A stretch of 64,000 nt of DNA from Morinoia aosen (taxonomy: Eukaryota > Arthropoda > Malacostraca > Amphipoda > Talitridae): the NCBI GenBank assembly GCA_030386875.1, contig CM059572.1, positions 40,111,732 through 40,175,731 of the forward strand. The letters are read 5' to 3'. Position 1 is the stretch's first letter. Every line of letters begins with the position of its first letter. The position numbers and the translations under genes were made by a program. Under the pieces are notes generated by a model. The model worked only from the letters and a program-made list of their open reading frames with translations. It did no database searches and had not been told where the DNA came from. Positions 25,483 to 37,974 of this stretch are shown here, piece after piece.

Positions 25483-27299
25483 TAGACTGAACACATGAGG
25501 TGCTCGTGGAGTGTGGATAATAGCTGAGTAGAACAGGGCCAATAGTGAGAAGACTGACAATCGTACTGGAAATGTAGGTGGAGATTGGATGATGGTAAAA
25601 CACTCTTCACTGGTTCATGAACCCCGCAGACGCTTGGTAATGAAGTAAAAATACGCTTTCTGTGCACACTGGTTGATGTTTATACGCACTTCAAGGCTAC
25701 TTCCGCACCTAGGTAAAATTTGTTAATGAATATTCATAAAAATGACTTAGCACTACAAATTTTTACAAAGTGTGTTGCACTTGTATGCTTACTTTCCATA
25801 CTTGTTGGCGTATGGCGAGAAGCGCAATCAAGAACAAGGCATCTTCCAATCGGAGTCTCCAAGACATAGCTGCAGCAGCCTAAGATTCAGAAGAATTTGA
25901 AAATTGTTTAAAAATTATAAGAGTAAAGGTAAGACACTGATCACTGGGGCTTTTTATAATGTTCAATAACAAAAACCCGGATTCATTTTCGAGGTGTCGG
26001 CTTCATTGCAGATGAATAATTTGAAAACCACACACAATTTCCTTCATGCCTGCAAGGCTTTTACGAGCTTTTCTATTCTTTCGCCTTTCATTTTTTTAAG
26101 ACTTAGAAATGAATAAGAATCATTACTTGCTCCCTATCACTCAGAATTAATTTTTTTATCAACCTCAAATTTTGTAATGCTCTTCATGCTCTCCTAATCC
26201 CTTTTTTCTATAAGCTCCATTTGACAATCTGTTGCAGCAGTCTCATTAGCAGTCACTGGATAAATAAATTGATAAAATGTTTGTGCGTGCTGCATATGCA
26301 GAAATTTGCTCAACAACGTACAAAAAATAATGTTTGCCATTGTGATCTCCGTGAGTTCACAATTTTTTCTGCACTCTAATTATAAACGAATTTCTGCCTC
26401 AGTAGTTGCAATTTTGGAAAAAGGTAAAGCTCGCTATTTTGAAAAGTTATTTTTTATTTACCATTCCTTGATATTGCACGCCTATTTGATTTTGATGACT
26501 CAGCTTAGAGTATAAGTAGTAGTAGAATTAACATTAATTTTCTAGAACTTCAGTAATTCGTACTATATCGCACCGTAGGTCTCACTACTCAGCTTCGAAA
26601 GAATGTGATGATAATTATAACAATTGGAAAAAAATCAAAATGTTTATTCTAGCGAACCACACTAACACAAAACGATTCATTTGGTGCGAAATAGGTTCTA
26701 GCCTATCGCCCTTATCTGGATAAATAGTATTTTCATCCTTTGCCAAAAAAATTTCAAATACATTTGTTGATATACTACTTTTTGGTGTTCAACTATTTCA
26801 CCTTCAACCCAATCGTTTCATTAAATAGTAAAACTTAATCCCTATTTTTGCAAACACTATCATCTAAAGAAATTTATATAACATGCATTATTTTATTTCC
26901 TAAGACACCTGATATGGGCAAAAAAATATGAATTTATCAGCTAAAGAGTTGCCTAGAGTTAGTTTCGCAGCAGACCTTCACCTTGTGCACGAACGTTTTG
27001 ACGTAACGCGATTTCTGATGCAACAATCAGTAGCGAAATATGCACTCATTTTTCTGCAAGAAAAATGTGTTGCGATGACTTAAAAATATTTTACTCATCC
27101 TCGCCGTAGCTTGCCATAACTTCAAACGAAACTTTGTTGAGCTTCAGGATCAATAGTAACTCTACGTACCCCTTCTCTTGAAATTGTCTCCCTTGGAATT
27201 CAACCAGCCTGTGAATTTTACATACATTTTTTGATAAAATCAAAACAAGTAAAGATTATTTCACCATAATTGGATTACTTAGTGTAGCTTTTACCGAGC
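25483..27299. other. AT-rich stretch, no gene recognised
   Basis: Only short frames occur (the longest is 69 codons at 26306-26515) and none shows a motif. No arrays were seen. Confidence 0.5.
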
Positions 27300-27482
27300 C
27301 GCTTGCTGCGTGCGGAGCACAGGGCAGGAAGCACGCGGGCGCTCGTTTCAAGGGCCGCGAGGCAGCCATCCATCTGCCCTAAAGTTGCCTCGTTTGCCGA
27401 GTTGGGGCCGCGGCGTCGCTCGCGCAGCGGCCTTGTGACCAGTGCACGTCCTCACAGCGCACGCCAAAACCAAACGCAAGAT
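27295..27482. other. CpG-rich patch upstream of the 125-bp satellite
   Basis: About 190 bp rich in GC and CpG (for example GGGGCCGCGGCGTCGCTCGC near 27405). A 61-codon Arg/Ser/Ala-rich frame has no known motif. The patch could be a small CpG island with a promoter, or a fragment of a GC-rich repeat. I see no TATA box or initiator that would decide. Confidence 0.35.
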
Positions 27483-27489
27483 TTTTGAG

Positions 27490-28080
27490 GACTGGTAGTT
27501 GTGGAATCAGTTGGACATCAGTGGGACACGTATCAAATGCTGGTAGGCAACGAGTTACTCTCTGGTTCGATAAGAAGGGGAGTTTGGATCATCACGCGCT
27601 GAGATTTGTTCCCACTAGAGACTCGTAATTACTGAAACAGTGAGACAAGTAATGAGCTCTAATGCTGGTAGGCAATGAGTTACTCTCTGGTTCGATAGGA
27701 AGTGGAGTCAGATTCATTACGCGCTGAAATTTGTTTCCACTACAGACTGGTAATTGGTGAAACAGTGGTGAGCGAGAGGTCAAACGCTAAGCAGCGGCAG
27801 TCAGAATGTTGCCTTTTAGTTTGCTATGCAATAAAGTTGGAATCATCACGAGCTAGGATTAGATCTCACTGCAGATTTGTTAGTAATCTATAAAACTGAT
27901 AAAAACGGGATGAAGTCAAATTCTAAACAGCAGTGGTCAATAAGTTACTCTTTGATTGGGGGTGATGTTGAGTTAGAATCATCATGCGCTGGCACTTGAC
28001 CTTGCCGCTGATTTGCGTATCACAAAGCTCTAAAGAAAGGAATGAGAGCAAATAGTAATCAGCATTGATTGAATAAAAGC
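27490..28080 (+). repeat. Degenerate satellite with about 125-bp period, 4-5 units
   Basis: Units at about 27537, 27662, 27784, 27921 and 28048 share ATGCTGGTAGGCAACGAGTT, ATCATCACGCGCTG, TTGTTCCCACTAGAGACT and GAAACAGTGAGAC. The first two full units are much alike and the later ones are progressively diverged. A further fragment, TGCTAGTAGGCAACGA, lies at about 28608-28623. Homogenisation seems to act at the left end. Confidence 0.88.
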
Positions 28081-30333
28081 TGGTCGTTTTTAAAATCACA
28101 GTGGCGATGGAAGCATCAAACACAAAGCCAGACGTATCAAAAGTATTTCTTTGTTCAAGTCATCTGAGAAGAAAAGTATTAATTTAGAAATAACAGTAAT
28201 TTGCGCGTATAATGTTCATTTTCTGAATTGCACAGCATGGCTTTAGAGAATTACTGAAATTGTTCACAGAGCATTTCTTTCGAAATATTTTCTGAGGAAA
28301 ACTTGCACTCTTTTGCTTACAAGGTCATACTTTTCCAAACGCAGGTTTTTGCTGCAAATTTGAACTTGATATCATAATTACCATAATAAATAAAATTTGG
28401 GGGACAAAAATTTCGCTAATGTCATAAATCTTCAGCTGGAAAACTCCATCTTGAAATTATTCACCACCAACACATTTTTTGATCTCCACAGAGGTGTATT
28501 GAACTGCAGAAAAAAATCTAAATCAAATCATCAATAGCTATTTCTCATTGCGATGATAAATACGTCAGCGATGTTCACAAAGCCGTTCACTTGGTACTAG
28601 TATCAATTGCTAGTAGGCAACGAAATGAGCTAGACTTCTCGACAACAGGATGCTACAGGAATATTGCAAGCAGCATTGGAGGACAGTGATCTGCTGTAAG
28701 TACGAATAATTTAACCCGAAGAGATAATTAGGATAATATTATTCGAAAGTATATTACATTGGGCTAAATTCGAATGTTTTACAACTGCCAACACAAGTGC
28801 TTGAAGATGAGGAGTTGTATAATAGTTGGGATTTTAAATCATTGCTTTCAAGTGAAGAAAAATGAAGCACCCTGTTGTCTATAACGTGCAATTGTTGCCT
28901 ATTCGTTGACAGAATCTGGATTATTTTGGATCAATAAAATTCTCAATCCTTTAACATGAATCCCTGGGAAGAATCTTGAGCATCAATAAGCGAAAATTTA
29001 CCTATATGTAACTTCTCTCCTTTTCTGCATATATAAAGTACTACTAATTTTCCTGTTTCATTTCCTTTGTCTTTTTCAGACGGTATTTTAGTTTGAAAAA
29101 CAATTTATTTGTTTCTGCGTTTCCTTGTTCATTTACATCACGACCTTTCCATCCTGTGACGATGCTCTCAAAGTGTCGGTTTAAAACTGAGAGCAATATG
29201 GAAGGAAGCATCCTACCGTTCTTTCCATTTACAATATTAAAATGCGCGCGGCTACGGAACGATTATGAGTTCTTCTATTCAGTTCTTCTATTCTGGAATG
29301 CGTACATCTTCGACCGAGCGACATGCAGACTTCCATGTTATATAGAATTTCCTTTCAGAGGAATATCTTAAGCTGTGCCATCATTAAATATTCACAGCTT
29401 CTTGAGAGAATTTGCTCTCTTCGATGATATGTAATGCATGAGGGGAATGAAGTCAAAAGGCAAGCTTGTTTCATTTAATTAAGGATTGAGATCCTCTGAA
29501 ATGTGATGTCTCGTGCCATGAGTTTGTTAATTGATAGTAGTTTTTGCACGTCATTTTTTAAGTCTAAAGACGCAACTGTTCCAGTTAATTTGAAATTTTG
29601 GAAAAAAAGTCTTAGAGTTGAAAAACTTTCAATTAGATTGTCACTACACTTTCTTGGGTTCTATTTTTCTCTCCTGAACGTCAATTTTTAAAATATCCGA
29701 CTTCGGTTTGCTTGTTCAATATCCTTTGACGGATATTTTCCTATTTTGATGGATTTCAACAGACAATAGTCATTAAAGGTGAAGGCTTCTTCACAATGAC
29801 AGAGTTTTCAGTTCTTATAATGAGGTTGATTAAAAATAAATTGAAATTCCCAGTTAAAAATCACCGCCGGCATCTGCTCAGATTTGCGCAGTCAGGCCTG
29901 TGCAACATGATTCAGCGCAGTGACGCCCGTGTCATGGCAAATCGTCGCAACATTTTTGATGGGGGCCAAAGCAAAACTGCTCCACTTCACACGGGATATT
30001 TGTGCTGAAGGCAGCTACTGCAGTCCAGTGGACACATCTGCTCAGCGCCAACACTACCAGCCGCGTGAATTATGCTTTGATTGAAGGCGACCAGCTCCAA
30101 TCACGGCGTCAATTTTTATCAAAGGATAGAAAATCCGTTCTTAGATTGCTACCCATCCTTGGATTGTCGTCAGTCTCATGTACATGCACAGGGGTAAAAG
30201 AAAACTTGAATCACAACAGAGAGTTTATAAATAAAGTAGACACCTTAGCCAAGCTGCTTATATTTTTGTCTCCTATTTTTTATTGGCTCGTTAACTCACA
30301 ACATTGCATTCCGTTTTTTTACACGTTGAGTGT
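28081..30333. other. AT-rich stretch, no gene recognised
   Basis: It contains the satellite fragment near 28608. Frames at 29093-29371, 29796-30008 and 30002-30340 (92, 70 and 112 codons) lack recognisable domains. Confidence 0.5.
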
Positions 30334-30399
30334 TTTGTGACCCGCCAGTGGTCACTGAGAGGATTTTCATAGTCCAGGTGACCCACTGGAGGTCACAAA
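30334..30399. repeat. 66-bp foldback hairpin
   Basis: The left arm TTTGTGACCCGCCAGTGGTC is mirrored by the right arm GACCCACTGGAGGTCACAAA. Each arm is about 22 bp with a one-base offset, and the loop is 22 bp. A related half, TTTTGTGACCACTGG, occurs near 60005-60019. It looks like a small foldback element or the remnant of one. Confidence 0.8.
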
Positions 30400-31399
30400 C
30401 TGATTTTTTACATGTACGTGATGAAAACTAAATAAAATCGCGGGTCAATCAAACTTTTGTTCATTTTACCGTTGAAAATTGCAAACGGGTTTGTTTATTT
30501 TCAGTTAAACACTGAACTTAAGCTAAACGTACCGAAGTTAACGTAGTAAAACAATTTTTCTGAAGTCTTAATTTAAATCAAGATGGATAAAATCTTTTCT
30601 CATGCGAAAATTATCACTTCGGTCACTTGGAAGACCTCACCTTCTCGCTGAACACTACCCTCGATCGTAGGTAGCGCTGAGGTAGGCAATCAGCACACGC
30701 GGTCACATGGCGCAGTGGGCCGCGCTTTCAGAGGGTCGGTGTCTCGCTGGCACGGTGGTTGCGCTGCATTTTGCCCGCGGCTCAGCGTAAGAAGATTGTC
30801 CCCAAGCTGCTTACGCTCTATGTTAAATCTGCCTCCGCTGCCGCTCCTGCTGCTGTTCCTGTCGTGCTCGAGCTAATAAAGTGGGAACACCGTGCTTTGC
30901 TGCACGTAGTCCTTTTACACAGGAGTAATATCCTCACAACTTGCTTGCTGTAATGCTTACTGTAATGCTTACTGTAATGCTCACTGTAACGTTCACAGTG
31001 TGATTTAAATAACATTCTCAACTATCATTGATTGTCATAATGAGGTTGTTTGTGATGCTTGCTGATAATATATTTCCTTTAACGCCCCAATATTTTTCCG
31101 CTACCACATATAAGGTAATATATAACCAATCGTTTTGTGTATGATAGGTTTTTTACAGCAGCTCTGTACAAGCTTGCTGTAGAAGGAAAGTGTTTCCTAT
31201 TGGACGCATGTTTCATGGTGATCTTTACTGTAATGAAGCTTGTCCCGGAACTGGAGTTAAGGGTTGGATAAACCTGGTGAACATCACTAATCCAGTATCC
31301 CTTGTTACCTCCAGCCATGCCTCTCATAGCCTGACCTGGCTTTATCCCGTGTAAATTTCTACTTATCGGTTACGATCGGTATTTTATAGCGTTGCTTCA
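30400..31399. other. Mixed stretch with a GC-rich centre
   Basis: 30640-30880 is GC- and CpG-rich and includes (GCTGCC)-like text that keeps short frames open. No gene is recognised. The 12-bp array is given separately. Confidence 0.45.
30944..31002 (+). repeat. 12-bp array, about five units
   Basis: CTTACTGTAATG is repeated about five times with one or two changes per unit (CTTGCTGTAATG, CTCACTGTAACG). In the minus-strand frame it reads as repeated SKHY, which is only a consequence of the 12-bp period. Confidence 0.85.
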
Positions 31400-31775
31400 A
31401 TTGAGGGAATTCGTCAGGAGGAGACTTGTATTGTATCTGTAAAAATTACCACTCCCAGTGGAAAGATGCGAAGTCCCCAGTTTAAGGTTTGCTAGGCCTT
31501 CTTTTCATGGAAAGGAGTAGTAGTTTTTTCATTTTGTTACAGGCCATTTTTTCGGTTCACTGCTCTTTTATTTCTCATCACGTATTACTTTTTACTTCAA
31601 TTTTTATTTTATTTCATAGATTTTTTTATTCTTACTCGAATAGGTATTCTAGAATACACCTTGTACATATATTCCCAGTTCTTTAATTTCCAGTTCTTTC
31701 CCTCTTCCTTTCTTTGGAAAAAATATTTCGTGATTAAGGAGGCCTAAGCTTACTTATATTTTAATCTAATGAAAG
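31400..31775 (+). repeat. DR1 interspersed repeat, copy C
   Basis: It has the ordered blocks GACTTGTATTGTATCTG, GGAAAGATGCGAAGTCCCC, GCTAGGCCTTCTTTTCATGG, TTTTGTTACAGGCCATTTTT, TCGGTTCACTGCTC, and an end near AAGGAGGCCTAAGCTTACTT. The middle is rich in T. The orientation is the same as the other copies. Confidence 0.78.
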
Positions 31776-34700
31776 GAATCTGACATTAAATAGGACGCTC
31801 ACTACCATGTATAGAAACTGGGATCATTTCGCGTGCATTTGCTAATGTTGTGGACTTTAGTAGATCATTCAATTGTTACTATTGCTAATGATCGTCCTCG
31901 CAGTAGATAGAGCCCTCAGTCATCATTGGGCCAATTATTGCAACAATATTTTATTACTAGATTTTTAAGCGTGAAGTTGTTATGAAATGCCGAGACGAAT
32001 TCAAAATAAAATTTCATGTTATTTCTGATCAAAAATGTGGACATTTTTTTCCTACCAGGATCCCTTACCGGCGAGCAGCTCTCACCCAGCTGTAATGAGT
32101 CCAAATCTTTATCTATACCCTGGTAGATTTACCTCAAATATGGCACTATGTGCACACTCTCCCAGACACGAGCTTGTCTAAATTTACACACGTGTAGGGC
32201 GACTCCACTAGACACTTTTCTGCGCTTCGCTATCACAACTCTTTTATCAGGCCCATAATTGTCTTTCTGGCCGCAACGCGGCTCGATCGCTTCATCATAA
32301 AACATTGAACTTTATTTGCCTCATATCAACCTGGGTAATCAAATTCGCGCTTCGCTAGCATTTTACTCTTGCGAACAGTCCAGTTTCTGGGCTCTTCATT
32401 CCCTCAGGAGCCCTGGAGTGAAGGTAATTTGTAACATACTCAAGATTAATTCATCACATGCCTCTACTTTGCTGCAAGTAAGACATAAAAATGTGTTATC
32501 ATCTATCAGTCGACAATGTTGGCATTGTAGGCCAAAAAGCTACGTGGAATCCATGGCAATCTAAAATGAGATGAACGAATTTTACTGTTAACTATGGGAA
32601 ATAAATTGATAAACTTGAGTTACAAACTTGAACTATCTAAGCATATAAGACAGGTAGACTAAAACTAACCTGAGAGGGAGTGAACAGTTTGATATCCTAC
32701 TCAACGGTTTTCCTCATTCGATGTCTCATTTTTTATCGGTAGCCTCGAACGTAAATGTTTATCCAAGCTATTTTTCATGGTGAAGAATAGAATTTTGAAA
32801 CAATATGTTGTTAGGTTTTTGAAATTTCTTCCGTTATTTTATCTCTGCATGTATCTGTCACTTAGTAGTTGGACAGCATGTGAGTTTCAAGCGTACTTTT
32901 AAAATCCAAGTGGGTGGGAGCATCGCTAGTATCGGGAGGCATAGAATTTCAGAATTTGGTACCATCAAAAAGAATGTTATTTGGAGATCTGGCTTTAGAG
33001 TAACAAGTAACCCTGAGCCTATGCCAATTTTTTGGAAAGTAGTCATGGTAGTCAGTTTGAACGTAAATTTTGCGTCAAGAATCAGAATATTCGTTAGCAT
33101 TGAGCTTTTGTTAATAAAGTTCCTAGAGGAAATTGAAAACAATCAAGAAATCTTATAATCTTTAGGTTCTTGATTAAATTATTTATGTGAACGTAGTATT
33201 CAGAATAAGTAGAATAGTTTTTTTAGAGCAATGTAAACAATGAAGTCCTCCCGAAACCATGGATGGAGAGCTGTGTTCTATCTTGAGCAGGACCGTTGAG
33301 GGTAAGTGCTATCATTCATTTCCATTTCAACTGCTCCTCCAAGGAGAATACTAAATGTTATCCCTGGGTGAGAACAGATGACCCTCGATCCAAACCTCGT
33401 GTACCCTAACTTTTCAACGGCGGCATGCGTTTTTTTTTTAATTATTAATAAAAATCAATCATAATTTTGAACGTGATTATAACTCTGAGAAGATATTTCC
33501 TTTCACTTGTTTAACAACAATGAATAAATGTTAAAATGTTCCTTATATTCTGAGATACATGTATTATGGGGAGGGAAAAGAGGACAGCAATTTTTTGTCT
33601 GAGTTGGATATGTTGCATATGGAGTTATGGCATTGCTCTTATCATTTACAGTACATTTTTTAAAACGTACGATGTGCACATTTTTTCAGTCTGGTTGAGA
33701 AAGTTTGCAATTATCTCGGTGAAATGAAAACTCGTTCCCTTTGCTGAGCATTTTAACAATTCGAGAGAATTCACGCACTCATTTTATTTCGCCCCTGACG
33801 TCTTGTCACCAGAGCGCTTCAAAAATATACTTGCGAAAACTCTCCCGCGGCGAAGTTGCTTTTGTGGGCTTCTCTGCGCAGAATAAACTCTCCTCCTTCC
33901 ACGTTCGTTGCCATTGTTCGGACGTCGTGTGCACACTTTTGCATTACGCGCGTGACACTCATCAGTGGGACTTGCATGGCGCATTTTTGGGTATTATTTC
34001 ACCTTTGGTGTGTGGGAAATTTGTCTCGCAGAATGCAAATGCAAGGAGTTTTTCTCAATGTTCTCGTTTTAGGTTCAGAAGTTTTGCAGGGAGGTAAAAG
34101 AGGAGCCCTGCCTTAATTGCTGCAGCCATGCCGCAAGCACTTGCTCATTTCAGAGCATGCGTTGCTGTAGTTTACCTGTAGATAAATTTCTCGAACTGTC
34201 AAACACCGGCAAGACTCTATTATCACACGGTTTTATATAGCAAAAACACACTTTAAGTTCGTTAGTTATTGCTCAACAGTGGTGTCTTTCTTTATAAAAT
34301 ATATTTTGGTTTCTTGTATTAGTAAAAACTCGTAGCAAAATTTATGAACTGATGATGGAACGTTCAGGAGAGCAAGAAAATCCAAGTTTTGTTTAGCAAG
34401 AAAATAAAAATTGGGTGGAGTTAATCTGCAAGAAGATAAAAATGAATCAAAGAGAACAACAGTATTTATGAAACCAGTTTTGAGACATTGCTGCATTTGA
34501 GTTTCGTCCGCGTAAATGCTAATCCCAGCGAGAAAATAAAGCCGCACTCGAATCTTTCCTCGACCGCCTTAACCTGTTTAGGGTCAATGGTGACATTTGC
34601 CAGTTGAATCCACGCACCCATAATTTGGGTGGAAACAATAGCTCGTTTCGTTATTTTGAGTGAGAATATGATTGCTAAGTATGCGACTGAGCCACCGATT

Positions 34701-34825
34701 ATCAGTACAAGTAGAAGAAAACATTCATCCTGGTTTCTAAGCCTCCCATGCTGATGTGTCGTCATTTTCTCACAAACTTTTTACCTTCAAAATGTCGAAA
34801 AAAAGCTGCGTTGATATGTTCAGAA
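31776..34825. other. AT-rich stretch, no gene recognised
   Basis: Frames on opposite strands overlap at 32858-33158 (94 and 92 codons), and frames lie at 33741-34116 and 34266-34765. None shows a domain I can name. 33780-33990 is moderately GC-rich. Confidence 0.5.
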
Positions 34826-34933
34826 CCCAGTCGAACTTTTACTCCGGAGCCTGCATGTTTTTCGCCGCTTAAGCGATTTAATTACTTAGACGACGAAAAA
34901 CATGCATGCATGAGGTGAAAAAGTTAGACTGGG
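34826..34933. mobile_element. Foldback (MITE-like) element, copy 2, 108 bp
   Basis: The ends CCCAGTCGAACTTTT and AAAAAGTTAGACTGGG are inverted. The inner arms GCATGTTTTTCGCCGC and ACGACGAAAAACATGC pair, and the centre has GCGATTTAATTACTTA. It shares ends, arms and centre with 25362-25482. AA flanks both sides, which is too short to call a target duplication. Confidence 0.85.
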
Positions 34934-35639
34934 AATACAAGAAAAAAACTGAAAAACTTTCGTAATTCTTATAGATCTAGGAAATATGCAGTACTATGCT
35001 ATGATTTGTACACAAAATAAATTGATGAAGGTAAAAACTCCAGTATATATCTTCTGTACTCTAACTTTTGTTTAAATAGAAGTAGTATGAAAATACATTA
35101 TTGATACAAAAACGAATGACAGAGCTACGGAAATCCCATTCGAAAATTCGTCGAATTTGTCTCAAAATCGGACGTTTTGCGGTGCGCACTGGCTCCGAAA
35201 AGCGACGCTAAACTGGTAAAGCCTCTCTCGCTGAGGTGACCCGACGTTAGAGCGTGTTCATCTCACTCTCATTATGTCCCACACAAAATATCGCATGAGA
35301 TATGTGAGTTACGGCTCTCGAACGTAGCACCCGTGACTGCACTCGTTTATGTTAACGACCAAAGTATTTGGGGGGATGTCAATTTATTTATGATACTGGA
35401 ATATTTTAGGGCTTCCAAGTTGTTGAAAAATCGAAAAAGTTCACAACGATATCCTAAATCTCTTTGCTCGCTGCTAGTACCCAGTGCAACTGTTCACTTA
35501 GTCCAGCGCTGCACGAGAACTGTACTAACCTCTCACTGATCCTATCATATCCTACACCCTGCCAGCACCACACGCTCACCTCACTTATTCCGTATCAACA
35601 CCTCACAGCATCAGTGTAGCATTATCACCCTACCGGTGC
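34934..35639. other. Spacer, no gene recognised
   Basis: A 68-codon frame at 35333-35539 has no motif. C-rich, T-poor text begins at about 35540 and grades into the array that follows. Confidence 0.45.
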
Positions 35640-36060
35640 AATTCATTACCACCACCGCACCACCACCCCACCTGTGCCTCACCACTGCCCCACTTATACC
35701 GTACCAACACCGCACCACCTGCCAACACCCCGCCAAAACAGTACCACCACCGCACCACCCTACCAACATCGCACCAGCGAAGCACCACCACTGCACCACC
35801 ACCGTACTACCACCGCACCCCCACAGCACCACCACCGCACCAGCAGAGCACCACACCACCACCGTCCCACGCACCACCACCGCACCACCACCGTACCACC
35901 ACCGACCCCCACAGCACCACCACCGCACCAGCAGAGCACCACACCACCACCGTCCCACGCACCACCACCGCACCACCACCGCACCACCACCGCACCACCA
36001 CAGCACCACCAGAGCACCAGCAAAGCACCACACCACCACCATCCCACGCACCAGCGCCGG
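35640..36060 (+). repeat. AC-only (GCACCACCACC) array with 88-bp higher-order period
   Basis: The plus strand is almost free of T and reads as GCACCACCACC units with variants (CCGTACC, CAGCAGAGCACC, CCGTCCCACG). The marker GCACCAGCAGAG recurs at 35837 and 35925, and as GCACCAGCAAAG at 36014, so an 88-89-bp block is tandemly copied. Frames of 74-162 codons on both strands are low-complexity (His/Thr/Pro on plus; Trp/Cys/Gly/Val on minus) and should not be taken as proteins. The minus strand is rich in GGTGGTGG, which could form two-layer G-quadruplexes. Confidence 0.92.
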
Positions 36061-37255
36061 TGTGGTCGGTGCCCTTTAAAGCTCCGGCGGCGGCAGCGGC
36101 AGTGCCTACAGCCGCCCTTAATTCAGAGCTCCTCTATGGGCTGCTTTCGTTCAGTTTTATAGCAATTTTCCCACTCGAATGCCGGTTTTGATGCTGTCTT
36201 CTAATATTAAAGTCTCCTCGACACACGAACGTCGTGCCTTTTGCCGAGCACAGCCACACGTGTTGAGAAATATTGAATTTCCCTTTGATGCGCTTTGTAA
36301 TCCACTCACGGGACTCTGCTCAGATTTTTCTTACGTCAAATTGAGTTTTAGTGTAGCATTTTAGGTTATCATCCCTCCTTATTGGTGTGGTCAGTTTTTA
36401 ATCTATTTTGTGTTTTTTCTTCATTATTTCGAACATTCCTCTAACCTATAAGGAAGTATATGCAATAACGGTTCGAGATCCTGTAACACTCACATTATGG
36501 TCACCTTATGCTGCAATTAAAATGTACGTACGATATCATGTATCTGAGCAATTTAACTAACTCATCATGGTGAAAGCAAAGTTATATCAGGAATATTTTT
36601 CTTTTTTTATTGCTTATCATTCTTCACGGTGGAGACCTATTGATGTAATGATCTCAAAGTCACATGAATAATATTTTTTTAACTGCGTTCCAAGATGAAG
36701 TGTTCAGAACAAACTCGTAGATGAGATCTTATAAAATAGTGTAGTGTTTTTTGTACACGTCACATAGGGCAGTTGTATCGTATTGAATCGGTGTATTAGT
36801 TCCAGAAAACTCACCTGATCATTTATTTTATGAACGACGTTTTAATCTAACTAGTCGCACAGTGTTCACTCCTTGCATAGATTAAATTATTCTTCATGAC
36901 AGTTTTTAGCGACTGAGATTTATTGAAATTTGTTCTACTTGAAAAGAAATGTTTTTTTCTCTTTGCCTTGCATTCATTATTAAGTTTTATGCTTTCGTTA
37001 GCTCGTTTCATTACCGCGTTGTTCATTCTCTAGAACGGTTCGGAAAGATTTTCTCACTTGAGTTGGTTTTGATTTTCTTTAAATTTATGGTGTAGCAGAA
37101 AACTTCTGGCCTAGAGCGTAAGGGAAATTGTGTCTGTCAGCGCACAAGGAGCTCTTCAACACCCAAAAGTGGGATGCTGTGTTGTGTACCTGCCTCTGTC
37201 ATCCGTTACGTTTAAGTGTGTTCTTTTACAACAAACTGAAATTTCAGCGACATGT
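36061..37255. other. Mixed to AT-rich stretch, no gene recognised
   Basis: 36060-36120 is GC-rich (GGCGGCGGCAGCGGCAG) and then the text becomes AT-rich. The short frames have no known motif. Confidence 0.45.
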
Positions 37256-37905
37256 TTATGAAAGCCTGATGCGAGTTGTAAGTGTCTGCAACATAGTTGT
37301 GGACGTGTGTTGGGGGTCTTATGTATCAGCAGCGTGGTCGTGAAAGTCTGTTGCGGGTCGTTTCAATATCTTTACAACGGAAGTCTGTTGTAGGTCTTAC
37401 GTGTCAGCTACTTAGTCATGGAAACCCGCCGCAGTTCCCAATTTCCAGCTATACGAATATGAAAACCTTTTGGGGGTACCAAGTTTCAAGGTAGTAGAAG
37501 TCTGTTATGGGTCCCAACCGTCAGAAACGCGGTAATGGAAGTCTGCTGCGAGTTACAAGTTTTAGAAACAAGGTAATGGAAGTTTGTTATGGGTTCCAAG
37601 CTTCAGAAACAGGTTATAGAAGTTTGTTATGAGTCCCCAGCTTCAGAAATACGGTTATGGAAGTCTGTTCTGGGTCCCAAGTTTCAAAAACACGGTTATG
37701 TAAGTCTGTAATGGGTCCCAAGTTTCAAAAACACGGTTATGTAAGTCTGTAATGGGTTCTAAGTTGCATAAACGGGAACAGAGAACTCTGTTTTGGCTCC
37801 CAAGCTTCCGAAACAATGTAATTGAAGCCTAATATGGGTGACAAGCCTCTGCAAGACGGTTCCGTGAGTCTTGTTGATCCCTAGTTTCAGAAACGAGAAT
37901 GTTAA
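37256..37905 (+). repeat. 41-bp minisatellite, about 15-16 units, decayed at both ends
   Basis: The consensus unit is GTCTGTTATGGGTCCCAAGT followed by TTCAGAAACACGGTTATGGAA. Two adjacent units at about 37700-37780 are nearly identical over 41 bp, while the units toward 37256 and 37905 are strongly diverged. This is the pattern expected when unequal exchange keeps only the centre alike. Confidence 0.9.
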
Positions 37906-37974
37906 TATCCAGTTCATATTATAGAATTTGCCCTTTGCAGGTGTGACTTATTTCACGGTCTCATTTCATTCAGC

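Noticed and set aside
32858..33158. Opposite-strand frames of 94 and 92 codons
   Set aside because: Overlap of open frames on both strands without any recognisable motif. Likely chance, though a search of the genome for repeats of this segment would be cheap.
35611..36162. Long frames on both strands across the AC-only array (up to 162 codons)
   Set aside because: Low-complexity translation of a simple repeat, open on both strands at once.
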